NCBI GenBank assembly: GCA_025354565.1
Contig: JANXMQ010000122.1
Span: 1 to 47,398, forward strand
DNA: 47,398 bases
Reading direction: 5' to 3'
Origin: Akkermansiaceae bacterium
GTDB taxonomy: Bacteria; Verrucomicrobiota; Verrucomicrobiia; Verrucomicrobiales; Akkermansiaceae
Positions within the stretch are counted from its first letter, which is position 1. Each line of letters starts with the position of its first letter. Below are positions 33,682-42,412 of this stretch, in pieces. A program made the position numbers and the translations under genes. The notes under the pieces are model-generated. The model had not been told where the DNA came from, searched no databases, and saw nothing but the letters and a program-made list of their open reading frames with translations.

Positions 33682-34638
33682 TTACAACGCTCCCATCCCC
33701 GCGAGCGTGATATTGAAGGGGTTATTCGCAGGAGCGTTGCTCTTGATGTGTAAGGTGGCGGTACGGGTGCCGGTGGCGGTGGGCTTGAAATTCACCCTGA
33801 AGATGGTGCTGGCACCGGGGGCCAGCGTAGTCATGGTGGGTTGCGAGTTAGTGAAATTCGCCGGGTTAGGACCGTCCTTGGTCACTGCCAGACCGGTGAG
33901 ATTGGCAGTGCTGGTGTTGGTGATGGTGAAATACTTCGCCGCACTGGTGACGCCCACCTTCACCGTGCCAAAGCTCTTCTTCGCCGTGCCGGACACCAAG
34001 TGGCTGCCCACCGGGGACTGGACATCGACCACGGGGGCGGCGGCGACTCCCTCGCAAGGATACCCCTGCCACGTCGGCGTGGTGAAGCCGGTGCTGCCTG
34101 TGATGAAATACACGGAGAATCCTGCGGCGACGCCGTCGAATACATTGCCCCCCATGATGGGTGCATTACCGAGAAAGGAAATGCTGTTCAGGCCGCTGCA
34201 ATACATGAACGCCTCGTTCCCCATGCGGGTGACGCTACTGGGGATAGTCACCCTGGTCAGCTTGATGCAATTAAAGAACGCATAATCCGCGATACTGGTG
34301 ACGCTGTTGGGGATGGTCACCTCGGTCAGGCTGCTGCACCCGGAGAATGCCGCATTGCCGATGCGGGTAACCCCATTGGGGATGGTCACCCCGGTCAGCC
34401 CCGTGCAATTGGCGAAGGCCTGGTTTTCGATCACCACCACCGGCTTGCCATAGATGGTGGCCGGGATGACAACGTTACCGGTGGCAGTGGCCGGATAACC
34501 TGTGATTTTCACCGTGTTACTGCCCGCACCATTGCCGGTGTAGGTGAACAGGCCGAAGGTGGCCGCCCGCAGGGGCTGGGTGGCGGAGCCGAGGGCTAGG
34601 CCGACGGCTAGGAGGGTGGTGAGGAGCTTGCGGTTCAT
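33682..34638 (-). CDS. Secreted leucine-rich-repeat (BspA-like, LRR_5) protein with C-terminal Ig-like domain
   Basis: This 318-residue exported protein has a signal peptide (KLLTTLLAVGLALGSATQPLRA) and a short strand region with VVIPATIYGKPVVVI. Four 23-residue LRR_5 repeats of TreponemaBspA type follow (VTIPNGVTRIGNAAFSGCSS, VTIPNSVTSIADYAFFNC, VTIPSSVTRMGNEAFMYC). About residues 205-318 form a choice-of-anchor-D/HYDIN-like Ig fold (FGTVKVGVTSAAKYFTITNT, then NLTGLAVTKDGPNPANF and TLHIKSNAPANNPFNITLAG). It is likely a surface adhesion or binding protein. ATG 34636-34638 begins the signal peptide and is therefore chosen. Confidence 0.82.
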   Translation of the reverse strand: MNRKLLTTLLAVGLALGSATQPLRAATFGLFTYTGNGAGSNTVKITGYPATATGNVVIPATIYGKPVVVIENQAFANCTGLTGVTIPNGVTRIGNAAFSGCSSLTEVTIPNSVTSIADYAFFNCIKLTRVTIPSSVTRMGNEAFMYCSGLNSISFLGNAPIMGGNVFDGVAAGFSVYFITGSTGFTTPTWQGYPCEGVAAAPVVDVQSPVGSHLVSGTAKKSFGTVKVGVTSAAKYFTITNTSTANLTGLAVTKDGPNPANFTNSQPTMTTLAPGASTIFRVNFKPTATGTRTATLHIKSNAPANNPFNITLAGMGAL

Positions 34639-34669
34639 GGCTGGTTTATGTGTGTGATTTCGGAGGGAT

Positions 34670-34981
34670 TCATCGGACTGCGCTGTCATCGCTATAAAAT
34701 GAAAGTGGACTAACTTCAGGCGGTCCGTGGCGGTCAAGGGTAATCGATTGACGTGTGGCATTGTCAGCACGGTACATGACAAAAAAGTTATGATTGCCGC
34801 ATTTGTCATATTTTTGTCCTGGGGTGGCGGTAATGGTGTTGCCAATCCGCTGGCTGGTGCGGTTGCCTGCGGGGTCGTATGGGTAGGTGTAGCGCTGGGC
34901 GATGGAGGTCAAATTCGCCACAGGGGCGAGGTTAGCGGAGGTGAGCTGGTTGGCAAGGTCGTAGCCAAGGGCAAAACGTGA
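34670..34981 (-). pseudogene. RHS/YD-repeat protein remnant
   Basis: The minus-strand frame reads RFALGYDLANQLTSANL, then AQRYTYPYDPAGNRTSQRIG and NTITATPGQKYDKCGN: about 60 residues of canonical RHS repeat (GYDxANQLTS and YDPAGNRTS). A stop codon precedes it (34982-34984) and after NHNFF the similarity is lost. It has no start, no N- or C-terminal domains, and neither flank continues the repeat. This is a fragment of a much larger RHS toxin-type or wall protein gene. The rest of the 34639-35080 gap holds nothing I recognise. Confidence 0.7.
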
Positions 34982-35080
34982 TCACATTTCAGGTCAATAG
35001 AGAAGCCAGTCTTGGCCTGGCGCACCAGACAAACACCACGAATCTTGATTTGCGGCGCGGGCTAAATTTCTATCAGTTAC

Positions 35081-36571
35081 CTATTTCGCCTCGAAGACTA
35101 CTCGGAAACCAAGGTCCGGGCGATGCAATGCGCGGTCGTCAGTCCACTCGCGGGTGGTCGCGTTGCTGCCGGGTTTCAAGTACGAGCCACCGACAAGCAC
35201 CCACAGCTTTTCACCCAGCGGATTCGCCGGGTTAGTCGCGGGTTTGGCGGTCCATTCGCAGACGGAGCCGGCCATGCCGATCATTCCGGCCGGGGTCCGG
35301 TCGGTCGTTTCCGTAGTGACGGGAGCCCACGTCCCCGGCTGGACGGCGGCGGGCTTTGCCACCTCCATGTTGAGCGCGGCATACCATTCCTCCTGGGTCG
35401 GCAGCCGAGCTTTTTTCCACTCGGCATAGGCGGCGGCGTCCCACCAATCGACCCCCATGACCGGCGAGTCGAGATTGACGACTTGGCCTTGCCAGACGCC
35501 TTCGGCTTTGGCGGCAGTCAGCAGGGCCGGCCATGAGGTCGGCTGATGGGTGGATTTCTCAGGCGGTTGTTCGGGATCGTCGAAGGTGTGCTCGTGCTTC
35601 TCGTTGGCTAACATGCGGAGAGTTTCGAGAAATTCGGCATATTGGCCGATGGTGGTCTCATGCGCGGAAATAAGGAAGGCCGGCAGAGTTGCCTCGAGGC
35701 CGTCCGGCGTGGGGTACTTGCCCGCCGGGACGAGGATCGCCACCGGCAAACTGGTGCGTGGCGGACCATGCAAGACCGGCGGGCGCATTTTCATGGTGAA
35801 GGCGATGATGCCAACCAAGGCCAAAACCGTGACGACCGCGATAAGGAGGACAGGTTGTTTGGTCCGGCCTTGGATGGCCGCCTGGGTCGGCGTGATGGAA
35901 GATGCGGAAGCCGTTAACTGGTGCTCGATCTGCATGCAGAAATCGCGGGTCTGGCCCCAGGTGATCGGTGCTTCCAAACCTTCGCCACGCATCCAAGAGA
36001 ACAAGGTGAGCATGCGGGTGGTTCCGGGTTCGCCAGCGGTGACCATGGGGGTGAGAGCATGGCCAAGATGGCTGACGTCGCGGGCGGATTGCGCGGGATC
36101 GCGCGGCCCGGCGATGGCGAGATTTTTCAAACGTAGGACGCCGTGCTCGTCCAGATGCACGGCATCCAGATTGAACGGCGAGGTGGCGTGGCCAAGCGCC
36201 TCGTGCTGGAGTTGCGCCTCGGCGATCCGGCGCAAGATATGGCACAAACGAATCGGGAGAAACGTGAGACCTGCTGCTTCGCGCTCGGCGAAAGTCATCC
36301 CGGCTAACAACTCGTGGGCATAAAAACACAAGTCCGGCTCGGCAACGGCTTCAAACACCGAGCCGACTAACGGGTGGTCCACCGCCGCCTTAGCGCGAAT
36401 GTCAGCGAGGAAGGCGGCCTTGTGCGCCTGCGCGTCTTCGCGGAGTTCATCTACGAGGACCATCCGGGAAACGGACACCTGCTCGGCCAGCCAAGTCCGG
36501 GAGACGGAGTTTTCGGCGAGGAGGGTCTGGAGTCGGTATTCACCTAACAAGCGTTCTGCGGGGAGGGTCAT
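35081..36571 (-). CDS. Pseudokinase-transmembrane-SUMF1 fusion protein
   Basis: This 496-residue protein has an N-terminal kinase-like domain (about 8-220): LLGEYRLQTLLAENSVSRTW stands where the Gly-loop would be, RMVLVDEL lacks the VAIK lysine, and SPFNLDAVHLDEHGVLRLKN takes the place of the HRD/DFG region without the catalytic aspartates. One transmembrane helix (about 240-260) follows, then an outside SUMF1/FGE-like domain (about 275-496) with VMGVDWWDAAAYAEWKKARLPTQ-type and GMAGSVCEWTA motifs ending RPDLGFRVVF. The FGE catalytic cysteines are missing at the VGGSYLKPG stretch. It lies 14 bp after the TPR gene, so they are one operon. A membrane sensor or scaffold role is inferred. Confidence 0.8.
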   Translation of the reverse strand: MTLPAERLLGEYRLQTLLAENSVSRTWLAEQVSVSRMVLVDELREDAQAHKAAFLADIRAKAAVDHPLVGSVFEAVAEPDLCFYAHELLAGMTFAEREAAGLTFLPIRLCHILRRIAEAQLQHEALGHATSPFNLDAVHLDEHGVLRLKNLAIAGPRDPAQSARDVSHLGHALTPMVTAGEPGTTRMLTLFSWMRGEGLEAPITWGQTRDFCMQIEHQLTASASSITPTQAAIQGRTKQPVLLIAVVTVLALVGIIAFTMKMRPPVLHGPPRTSLPVAILVPAGKYPTPDGLEATLPAFLISAHETTIGQYAEFLETLRMLANEKHEHTFDDPEQPPEKSTHQPTSWPALLTAAKAEGVWQGQVVNLDSPVMGVDWWDAAAYAEWKKARLPTQEEWYAALNMEVAKPAAVQPGTWAPVTTETTDRTPAGMIGMAGSVCEWTAKPATNPANPLGEKLWVLVGGSYLKPGSNATTREWTDDRALHRPDLGFRVVFEAK

Positions 36572-36585
36572 GGCGCGGGGTGAAA

Positions 36586-37686
36586 TTACTTGGACGGCAG
36601 GGGCGGCAGCAAGGGTAGGCTCGGATCGGTGTCGGGCGGCAGAGAATCTTGGAACTCGGGGAGCACTTGGCCACTCGGCTTTGCCACAGGCTGGGCGGGG
36701 ATCTTCGCTGCGAGGTCGCGCGGCCAGGCCTGCACATCCACCACTTGATCGCCGTAGTGGAGGATGATGACCTGGCCATAGTAAGAGCGCCCGCCGAAGA
36801 GATGCTCGGTCTGCTTGTCCTGCGGTGGGATGGTGTAGGTCACCCGCAGGTCTTCCTCGCCATCAGCCCAGTCGAAGGGTGGGTTCATCCACTTTTCGAT
36901 GGACCAAGAACGATCCTCGAGTTGGACGATTTCCCCCTTGCCGTTGCGGTTGAAAAACAGAACCTCGACCGATACTTTATCGATGGCGACTTCCTCGCCG
37001 GGAGCCTTCTGCACCGGGATTGTCAGGATCACCCGCTCGCCTTCATCGTTTTCCGTGTCCTTGAAAATCCGCACCCTAGCGAGCGAAAGTTTCCCCACCT
37101 GCTGGGGTTCTTCAAAGCCGTCCCGTAACTTCGCCGCCGCCTGCGCATAAAGCGAGCCAGCGCCCGAGACGCCCATTTGGAAGACCTTCTCATAATGCGC
37201 GGCGGCGGTGTCGAAAACTCCCATTTGCTCGTGGACCAGACCAAGTTCAAAATGCACGGTCGGATCCTCCGGGGACTGGCTAAGAGCTTCCTCAAGTTTC
37301 ACGATGGCGAGTCCCATGTCCCCCGCCACGCGGGCTTGGCGGGCCTCCTTGACCATCCGCTCCGAGCGTGGATCGGCCACTTGCGGCGCAGCCACCGGAG
37401 TCGGCGCGAGCAAGGGCAGCGAGGCGATCGGCGGCGGCAAGGGCGGGCGGGAAACTACCGGCCGTGACGACTCCGTGTCGGTCGGCGCGGCCGGAATCCG
37501 CACGGTGACAATCTTCGGCACCTCCTTGATCACAGTCCTCACGACGCGGGATTCATCGAAGCGCGTAGCCAGCGCCATACCAGCCACTAACAACTGCGAG
37601 AACGCCATCATGCCTAACACCCAGCAGGAAATGGCGAAAACGGGCAGGCGCGGGGCAGTCAGCGGGCTTGGCTTTTCGGATCGCAT
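36586..37686 (-). CDS. Membrane-anchored TPR protein
   Basis: This protein of about 366 residues has an N-terminal anchor (VFAISCWVLGMMAFSQLLVAG), a Pro-rich linker (VVSRPPLPPPIASLPLLAP), TPR units (RQARVAGDMGLAIVKLEEAL, then DPTVHFELGLVHEQMGVFD and AAAHYEKVFQMGV), and a C-terminal beta domain with EEVAIDKVSVEVLFFNR and GRSYYGQVIILHYGDQVVDVQ. The tail is Pro-rich (LPLLPPLPSK). It precedes the pseudokinase-SUMF1 gene by 14 bp, so the two probably act together at the membrane. I chose ATG 37684-37686; ATG 37708-37710 or 37738-37740 are possible, but the latter leaves only 14 bp to the divergent ferredoxin gene. Confidence 0.75.
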   Translation of the reverse strand: MRSEKPSPLTAPRLPVFAISCWVLGMMAFSQLLVAGMALATRFDESRVVRTVIKEVPKIVTVRIPAAPTDTESSRPVVSRPPLPPPIASLPLLAPTPVAAPQVADPRSERMVKEARQARVAGDMGLAIVKLEEALSQSPEDPTVHFELGLVHEQMGVFDTAAAHYEKVFQMGVSGAGSLYAQAAAKLRDGFEEPQQVGKLSLARVRIFKDTENDEGERVILTIPVQKAPGEEVAIDKVSVEVLFFNRNGKGEIVQLEDRSWSIEKWMNPPFDWADGEEDLRVTYTIPPQDKQTEHLFGGRSYYGQVIILHYGDQVVDVQAWPRDLAAKIPAQPVAKPSGQVLPEFQDSLPPDTDPSLPLLPPLPSK

Positions 37687-37754
37687 GGGCGCAGAATGCA
37701 GTCGCGGCATCCCCTTGTCAATCCGCCGGGCGGACTCCACAGTGATCCCGTTCC

Positions 37755-38135
37755 ATGCACGATCTCCGCACCACGGCCGATGCTCTCGGCCTTGAAAAAA
37801 TCCAGCGTCACATCTTCCTGTGCGCGGACCAATCCGAGCCGAAATGTTGCGCCAAGGAAGCGGGCCTCATCTCCTGGGAATTTCTCAAACGCAGGCTCAA
37901 GGAACTCGGACTCGTGGGCGGGAAGGATTCGAAAATCTATCGCACCAAAGCGAACTGCCTCCGCGTCTGCCGCCACGGCCCGATCGCCGTGGTCTATCCG
38001 GAGGGCGTCTGGTATCACTCGTGCTCACCCGGCGTGTTAGAGCGCATCATCCAAGAGCATCTGATCGGCGGGCATGTCGTCACGGAATTTGCCTTTGCGG
38101 TGAATCCTCTCGATGCTGGCGGAAACGCCGAATGA
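37755..38135 (+). CDS. Thioredoxin-fold [2Fe-2S] ferredoxin
   Basis: This 126-residue protein belongs to the (2Fe-2S) ferredoxin family related to NuoE/Shethna proteins. Ligand cysteines appear as C23 (IFLCADQ), C31/C32 (KCCAKE), C68 and C72 ([10 protein letters not shown]), followed by the typical [17 protein letters not shown] and [14 protein letters not shown]. It transfers electrons, partner unknown. It is divergent from the TPR gene; the shared upstream gap is short. Nothing encoded nearby is an obvious redox partner, although ApbE and flavoproteins lie further right. Confidence 0.88.
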   Translation: MHDLRTTADALGLEKIQRHIFLCADQSEPKCCAKEAGLISWEFLKRRLKELGLVGGKDSKIYRTKANCLRVCRHGPIAVVYPEGVWYHSCSPGVLERIIQEHLIGGHVVTEFAFAVNPLDAGGNAE

Positions 38136-38274
38136 GCCATTCCGCAATAAGCAGGTTTGGTACGAAGCCCAACCACGCGACAATGCGGTAAACATCCATC
38201 GGCCGTGGCTCGAAGGCGAAAACGATGGCGTATTTCCATGCCCGCAGGGTGATCGCAGACAGTGTGAGCGCGTA

Positions 38275-39543
38275 TCAAACTTCGATTTTCCATGGCCCGC
38301 GCATGGGTTGGGTGATGAGGGCGTTGGCGGCGGGGTCGTCGAACTGGAGGGTCTTGGGGTCGAACTTGAGGCTTTTGTTGAGGCGGTGGGCGGTGACGCC
38401 CATGTTGACCATGGTGCAGGACCAGAAGCCGTTTTGTTCGTTGAGGGCGAATTTTTTCCGAGTGCGGACGCTTTCGTGGAAGTCGGTGATTTGCGCGGGT
38501 GGATCGGGGAGGGCGGCGAGTTTCTTGTCGAGGTCCGGAATGTCGGATTTGAAGCCTTTGTAAATCTTGCCCTTGGGCCCGGAGATGTAGGCGGCGTCCT
38601 TGTCCTTGTTCTCGCCGTCGAGGATGATTTTGCAACCGTCGGCGTAGGTAAACACGATGCGCCGCCAGGTGCCGATGGCATCGGCGTCTTGGGGGTCGGC
38701 ATCGATCTCGACGGAGATGGGGGCGGTGTCGTCTTTGTTGAGGATGTATTGGCAGGGGTCGAGATAGTGCTGGCCCATGTCGCCGAGGCCGCCGCCATCG
38801 TAGTCCCAATAGCCGCGGAAGGATTGGTGGGTGCGGTGCGCACTGTAAGGTTTCTCGGGGGCGGGGCCGAGCCAGAAATTGTAATCGAAGCCTTCGGGCA
38901 CGGGTTGGACGGGGAGGTTGGTTTTCCCTACCCAGGTGCCGAGTTTCCAATTGAAGCCGGTGACGCCGGAAACGGTGATGGTGAGAGGCCAGCCGAGGAG
39001 GTCGTTCATGGCGGCTTTTTTGAGCTGCTTCACCGGGACGCCCATGCCGTAGAAGTTGTCCTGGAAACGGAACCAGGTGTTGAGGCGGAAGATGCGGTCA
39101 TGTTTCTCAACGGCCTTCACCATGGCGACGCCTTCTCCGATGGTGCGGCTCATGGGCTTCTCACACCAGATGTCCTTGCCAGCCTTGGCGGCGGCGATGG
39201 CGATGAGGGCGTGCCAGTGAGGTGGAGTGGCGACGTGGATGATGTCGATGTCTTTGCGTTCCAGAACTTCGCGGAAATCGTGGTAGCCTTTGATGCCGTT
39301 TTTTTCCGCATTGGCGTCCTTCATGCGCTGGGCGAGATGGCTGGCATCAACATCGCAGAGGGCGAGGAGTTTCCCCGGCATTTCGAGATGCGAGGCGGAA
39401 ATGCCACCGCAGCCGATGATGGCGCGGGTGAGTTCCTGCGAGGGTGGTGTCTGGCCACTGAGGCCGAGCACGCGGCTGGGAACGATCTGGATGGTCGCGA
39501 GGGCGGCGATGGATTTGATGGTTTGGCGGCGGGTGAGATTCAT
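38275..39543 (-). CDS. Tat-exported Gfo/Idh/MocA-family oxidoreductase
   Basis: This 422-residue NAD(P)-dependent oxidoreductase probably acts on a sugar or sugar derivative in the periplasm. The N-terminus has a twin-arginine signal (NLTRRQTIKSIAALATI). The nucleotide fold has RAIIGCGGISASHLE and VATPPHWHALIAI; EKP is in WCEKPMSRTIGEG. The C-terminal domain has WDYDGGGLGDMGQHYLD. Export with a bound cofactor through Tat is usual for this group in Verrucomicrobiota and Planctomycetes. It is 38 bp downstream of the MFS transporter on the same strand, so import and oxidation of the same substrate is a fair inference. Confidence 0.9.
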   Translation of the reverse strand: MNLTRRQTIKSIAALATIQIVPSRVLGLSGQTPPSQELTRAIIGCGGISASHLEMPGKLLALCDVDASHLAQRMKDANAEKNGIKGYHDFREVLERKDIDIIHVATPPHWHALIAIAAAKAGKDIWCEKPMSRTIGEGVAMVKAVEKHDRIFRLNTWFRFQDNFYGMGVPVKQLKKAAMNDLLGWPLTITVSGVTGFNWKLGTWVGKTNLPVQPVPEGFDYNFWLGPAPEKPYSAHRTHQSFRGYWDYDGGGLGDMGQHYLDPCQYILNKDDTAPISVEIDADPQDADAIGTWRRIVFTYADGCKIILDGENKDKDAAYISGPKGKIYKGFKSDIPDLDKKLAALPDPPAQITDFHESVRTRKKFALNEQNGFWSCTMVNMGVTAHRLNKSLKFDPKTLQFDDPAANALITQPMRGPWKIEV

Positions 39544-39581
39544 GGGGAGTTGGAGGTTAGCGGTTAGATGTTATAGGGATT

Positions 39582-40961
39582 TCAGTCATCTGCGGTGCGG
39601 TCCCAGAAGGCGAGGAAGAAGATGACGGCGATGACGGCAGCCATCCCGGCAGGGAAGAGCCAGTAAAGTTTCCAACCGGCACCGGCGGCGGAGACCAGGG
39701 CGGAGTCGAGGCCGCTCGGGAAGCCCTTGCCGAACATGCCGGTGAGGCTGTCGAGAAAAGACGGAGCGGGCTTGCCTGCGTTCAAGACCTTGATCGCCTC
39801 CATGAGCGGCGCGTGGCTGGCAGGAGCGACGCCGTAAGCACCAAAGGTATTCGGCAGTGCGGTGTTGGTGAAGGGCCAGTTGCCGCCGAAGGCCATGCGG
39901 AAACCGAAGAACATGCCCAAGCCCTGAGTTAGGAAAACGATGAGTGACTGCGCTTGGCCACGGATCTCGGCGGGAGCCTTCTTATCGGTGTAGATGAAGC
40001 CGGTGACAAAGAAGAAGTCATAACAGATCCCGTGGAGCGCGACGCCGAGCAGCAGCATCCATGCAACTTGGTCGGGCGCGCCGAATGCGAACAAGGCGTA
40101 GCGGGCGACCCAGCAGACCATGCCGATCAGCAACATCCATTTCACCCCGAGTTTTTTGAAAAAGAACGGAATCAGCAGCATGAAGCCGATTTCCGACATT
40201 TGACCGAGGGTCATCGCCGAGGCGGGCTCGCTATAACCGGTGGCACCGAGAAACGCGGAAGTCTGCCCGAAGTAGTAGCCAAGCGGGATGCAGATCAGCA
40301 TGGAGCACAGCGCGAACACGAGGAATGCGGGTTCCTTGAACAATTTCAGGGCATCCACCATCAATAGCGAACCGAGATTCAGCGGCTTGTCCTTGGCGGG
40401 CGGCGGGGTGTGCGGCAGCGTGAAACTGTAGAGGCCGAGGAGGACGCTGGAAATAGAGCTCAACCAGAAAATGCCGAGCGATGCCGACCAGCCAGCCGCC
40501 CCAACTGCTAGGCCGGCGACGATCCAGCCGATGGTCCCCCAGACGCGCGTCTTGGGGAACTCAGCCTGCTTGAGGTGGGTGAAGGCGATGCTATTTCCCA
40601 GGCCAAGCGTCGGCATATAGCAGAGCATGTAGGCGATCATGAGTTGCACGATCAGCCCGCCCTTTGCCGCGCCCTGCGGTGCGAGGATGGCGATCGCCGC
40701 CATGATCAGGCCGCCAGTCAACATCAGCACGCCCATCACCCGCTCTGAGGAAAATAAGCGGTCGGCGACGAGGCCGAGAAACAACGGGGCGAAGATCGCG
40801 GCGATCGGGGCGCTCTCGTACGCACCGCCGATGAACTTTCCTAGACCGTTAGCGCCCATCGCCAGAGCGAGCGTGGCAAACCACGAACCCCAGGCGAAGA
40901 ATTGGAGGAACATCATCACCGAGAGGCGAACTTGATTGGAGGCGGATGGAGTGGCGGACAT
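39582..40961 (-). CDS. MFS transporter, nucleoside:H+ symporter (NupG/XapB-like) family
   Basis: This 459-residue inner-membrane carrier has 12 predicted helices. It opens VRLSVMMFLQFFAWGSWFATLA, the hallmark of the NHS family, with TRVWGTIGWIVAGLAVG, a central loop with PPPAKDKPLNLGSL, and HGICYDFFFVTGFIYTDKKAP (typical NHS motif) in the second half. Homologues take up nucleosides, but related ones in this phylum travel with sugar genes and may carry other polyols or glycosides. ATG 40959-40961 is chosen; the frame is open 18 codons further but without hydrophobic or homologous sequence. The 152 bp gap before the divergent oxidoreductase should hold both promoters. Confidence 0.88.
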   Translation of the reverse strand: MSATPSASNQVRLSVMMFLQFFAWGSWFATLALAMGANGLGKFIGGAYESAPIAAIFAPLFLGLVADRLFSSERVMGVLMLTGGLIMAAIAILAPQGAAKGGLIVQLMIAYMLCYMPTLGLGNSIAFTHLKQAEFPKTRVWGTIGWIVAGLAVGAAGWSASLGIFWLSSISSVLLGLYSFTLPHTPPPAKDKPLNLGSLLMVDALKLFKEPAFLVFALCSMLICIPLGYYFGQTSAFLGATGYSEPASAMTLGQMSEIGFMLLIPFFFKKLGVKWMLLIGMVCWVARYALFAFGAPDQVAWMLLLGVALHGICYDFFFVTGFIYTDKKAPAEIRGQAQSLIVFLTQGLGMFFGFRMAFGGNWPFTNTALPNTFGAYGVAPASHAPLMEAIKVLNAGKPAPSFLDSLTGMFGKGFPSGLDSALVSAAGAGWKLYWLFPAGMAAVIAVIFFLAFWDRTADD

Positions 40962-41113
40962 GGATCGGAATAAAGAAGATTCACCAGTAATGCGGACGTT
41001 GATACTCCATGGCATCGACGGATCTTCCGCAAGACCGAATCACGCTAGGTTTGCATTGAAAGAACCGCCCCTTCAGCTAGGTGGTGGCCCCTCATCTGCT
41101 GCTTTGAACCATT

Positions 41114-42406
41114 ATGAATCCTTCTGATTACAATCGTCGCCAGTTTCTCGGAGTCGCCGGGGCCACGCTCGCCGTGACCGGATTTCCCGCCATCGTCCGT
41201 GGTCAGGAGGCCACCAAACAAGTCCTGAAAATCGGCCTCATCGGCTGCGGGGGACGCGGCACCGGGGCGGCCAGCCAAGCACTCTCCGCAGATCCAAATG
41301 TGAAGCTGTGGGCGATGGGCGATGCCTTTGCGCCTGCCATCACGAACAGCCTCAACCAGTTGAAGTTCCCCGGTAAGGTGGACGTCCCGGAAGAGCGACG
41401 CTTTGTCGGACTCGATGCCTTCAAGAGCGTGCTCGAGAGCGGCGTGGATGTGGTGATCCTCGCGACACCTCCTGGATTCCGGCCGCAGCATTTGCGGGCG
41501 GCAGTGGAGGCCGGTAAGCATATTTTCTGCGAAAAGCCGATGGCCATCGACGTGGCGGGCGTGAAGTCGGTATTGGAATCCGCCAAGCTCGCCAAGCAGA
41601 AGAACGTTGCGATCCAGCACGGTTTTTGTTGGCGATACGCGCCCGGCGTCCGCGAAGCCTACGGGAAAATCACCGCGGGTGAACTTGGCCGCATCGTGTC
41701 GATCTACGGCACCTACTTCGGCACGCCACCGAAGCCGCTCCAGCCCGGCATGAAAAAGCCCGATGGCATGGGCGATGTGGAATGGCAGGTTGCCTGGTGG
41801 AACAATTTCGAATGGCTCAGCGGCGGCCCGATTCTGGAGCAAGCGATCCACACCGTGGACAAGATTGCTTGGGCGATGGGCGATGTCGCACCGATCGCGG
41901 CAGTGGCCAATGGCGGGCGCGCCATGCGAAGCGATATCGGCAATGTTTATGATCACTACAATGTCACCTTCGAGTATCCTAACGGCGTGGTCTGCCACTT
42001 CGGTGAGCGTCAGTATCCGGGCCTGTTTGGCGAGGTGGTTGATCGCGTTTACTGCGAAAAGGGCACGGTCATTTGCCCGAGCCAGCCGATGGTCCTCGGC
42101 ACGGACGGCAAGAAGCGGGAATGGATGTATCGCCCGCAGCCCGGGGTGGAACAGAATATGTATCAGGTCTGCCACAACGAGTTTTTCGCCGCGCTTCGCA
42201 AAGGGGAAATCATCAACACCGGCGAGTACATGGCGAACAGCACCATGCTCGCCATTCTCGGTCGCGAGGCCGCACACACGGGTGAGCGCATCACCTGGGA
42301 TGAAATTTGGAAAACCGATCAGGACAAAGCGCCCGACACGCTGAAGTTTCCGGATGCCTTCCCCATCGCCCCGGTTCCGGTGCCCGGCGTTTACAAACTC
42401 GCCTGA
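41114..42406 (+). CDS. Tat-exported Gfo/Idh/MocA-family oxidoreductase
   Basis: This is a 430-residue paralogue of the enzyme across the divergent gap, of the group with an insertion after the nucleotide fold. It has a twin-arginine signal (DYNRRQFLGVAGATLAVTG) cleaved near RGQ, the dinucleotide motif KIGLIGCGGRGTGAASQAL, VILATPPGFRPQHL, EKP in FCEKPMAIDVAG and GFCWRYAPGVREAY. The C-terminal domain contains GGPILEQAIHTVDKIAWAMG and VCHNEFFAALRKGE. It is the first gene of a rightward operon: the SUMF1 gene starts 6 bp after it. It probably oxidises or isomerises a sugar in the periplasm. Confidence 0.92.
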   Translation: MNPSDYNRRQFLGVAGATLAVTGFPAIVRGQEATKQVLKIGLIGCGGRGTGAASQALSADPNVKLWAMGDAFAPAITNSLNQLKFPGKVDVPEERRFVGLDAFKSVLESGVDVVILATPPGFRPQHLRAAVEAGKHIFCEKPMAIDVAGVKSVLESAKLAKQKNVAIQHGFCWRYAPGVREAYGKITAGELGRIVSIYGTYFGTPPKPLQPGMKKPDGMGDVEWQVAWWNNFEWLSGGPILEQAIHTVDKIAWAMGDVAPIAAVANGGRAMRSDIGNVYDHYNVTFEYPNGVVCHFGERQYPGLFGEVVDRVYCEKGTVICPSQPMVLGTDGKKREWMYRPQPGVEQNMYQVCHNEFFAALRKGEIINTGEYMANSTMLAILGREAAHTGERITWDEIWKTDQDKAPDTLKFPDAFPIAPVPVPGVYKLA

Positions 42407-42412
42407 CCCCTC

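Noticed and set aside
38113..39567. A 484-codon plus-strand open frame
   Set aside because: It is antisense to the Tat-exported oxidoreductase with its clear motifs; the composition (Gly/Val/Glu-rich) is that of a GC-rich shadow frame.
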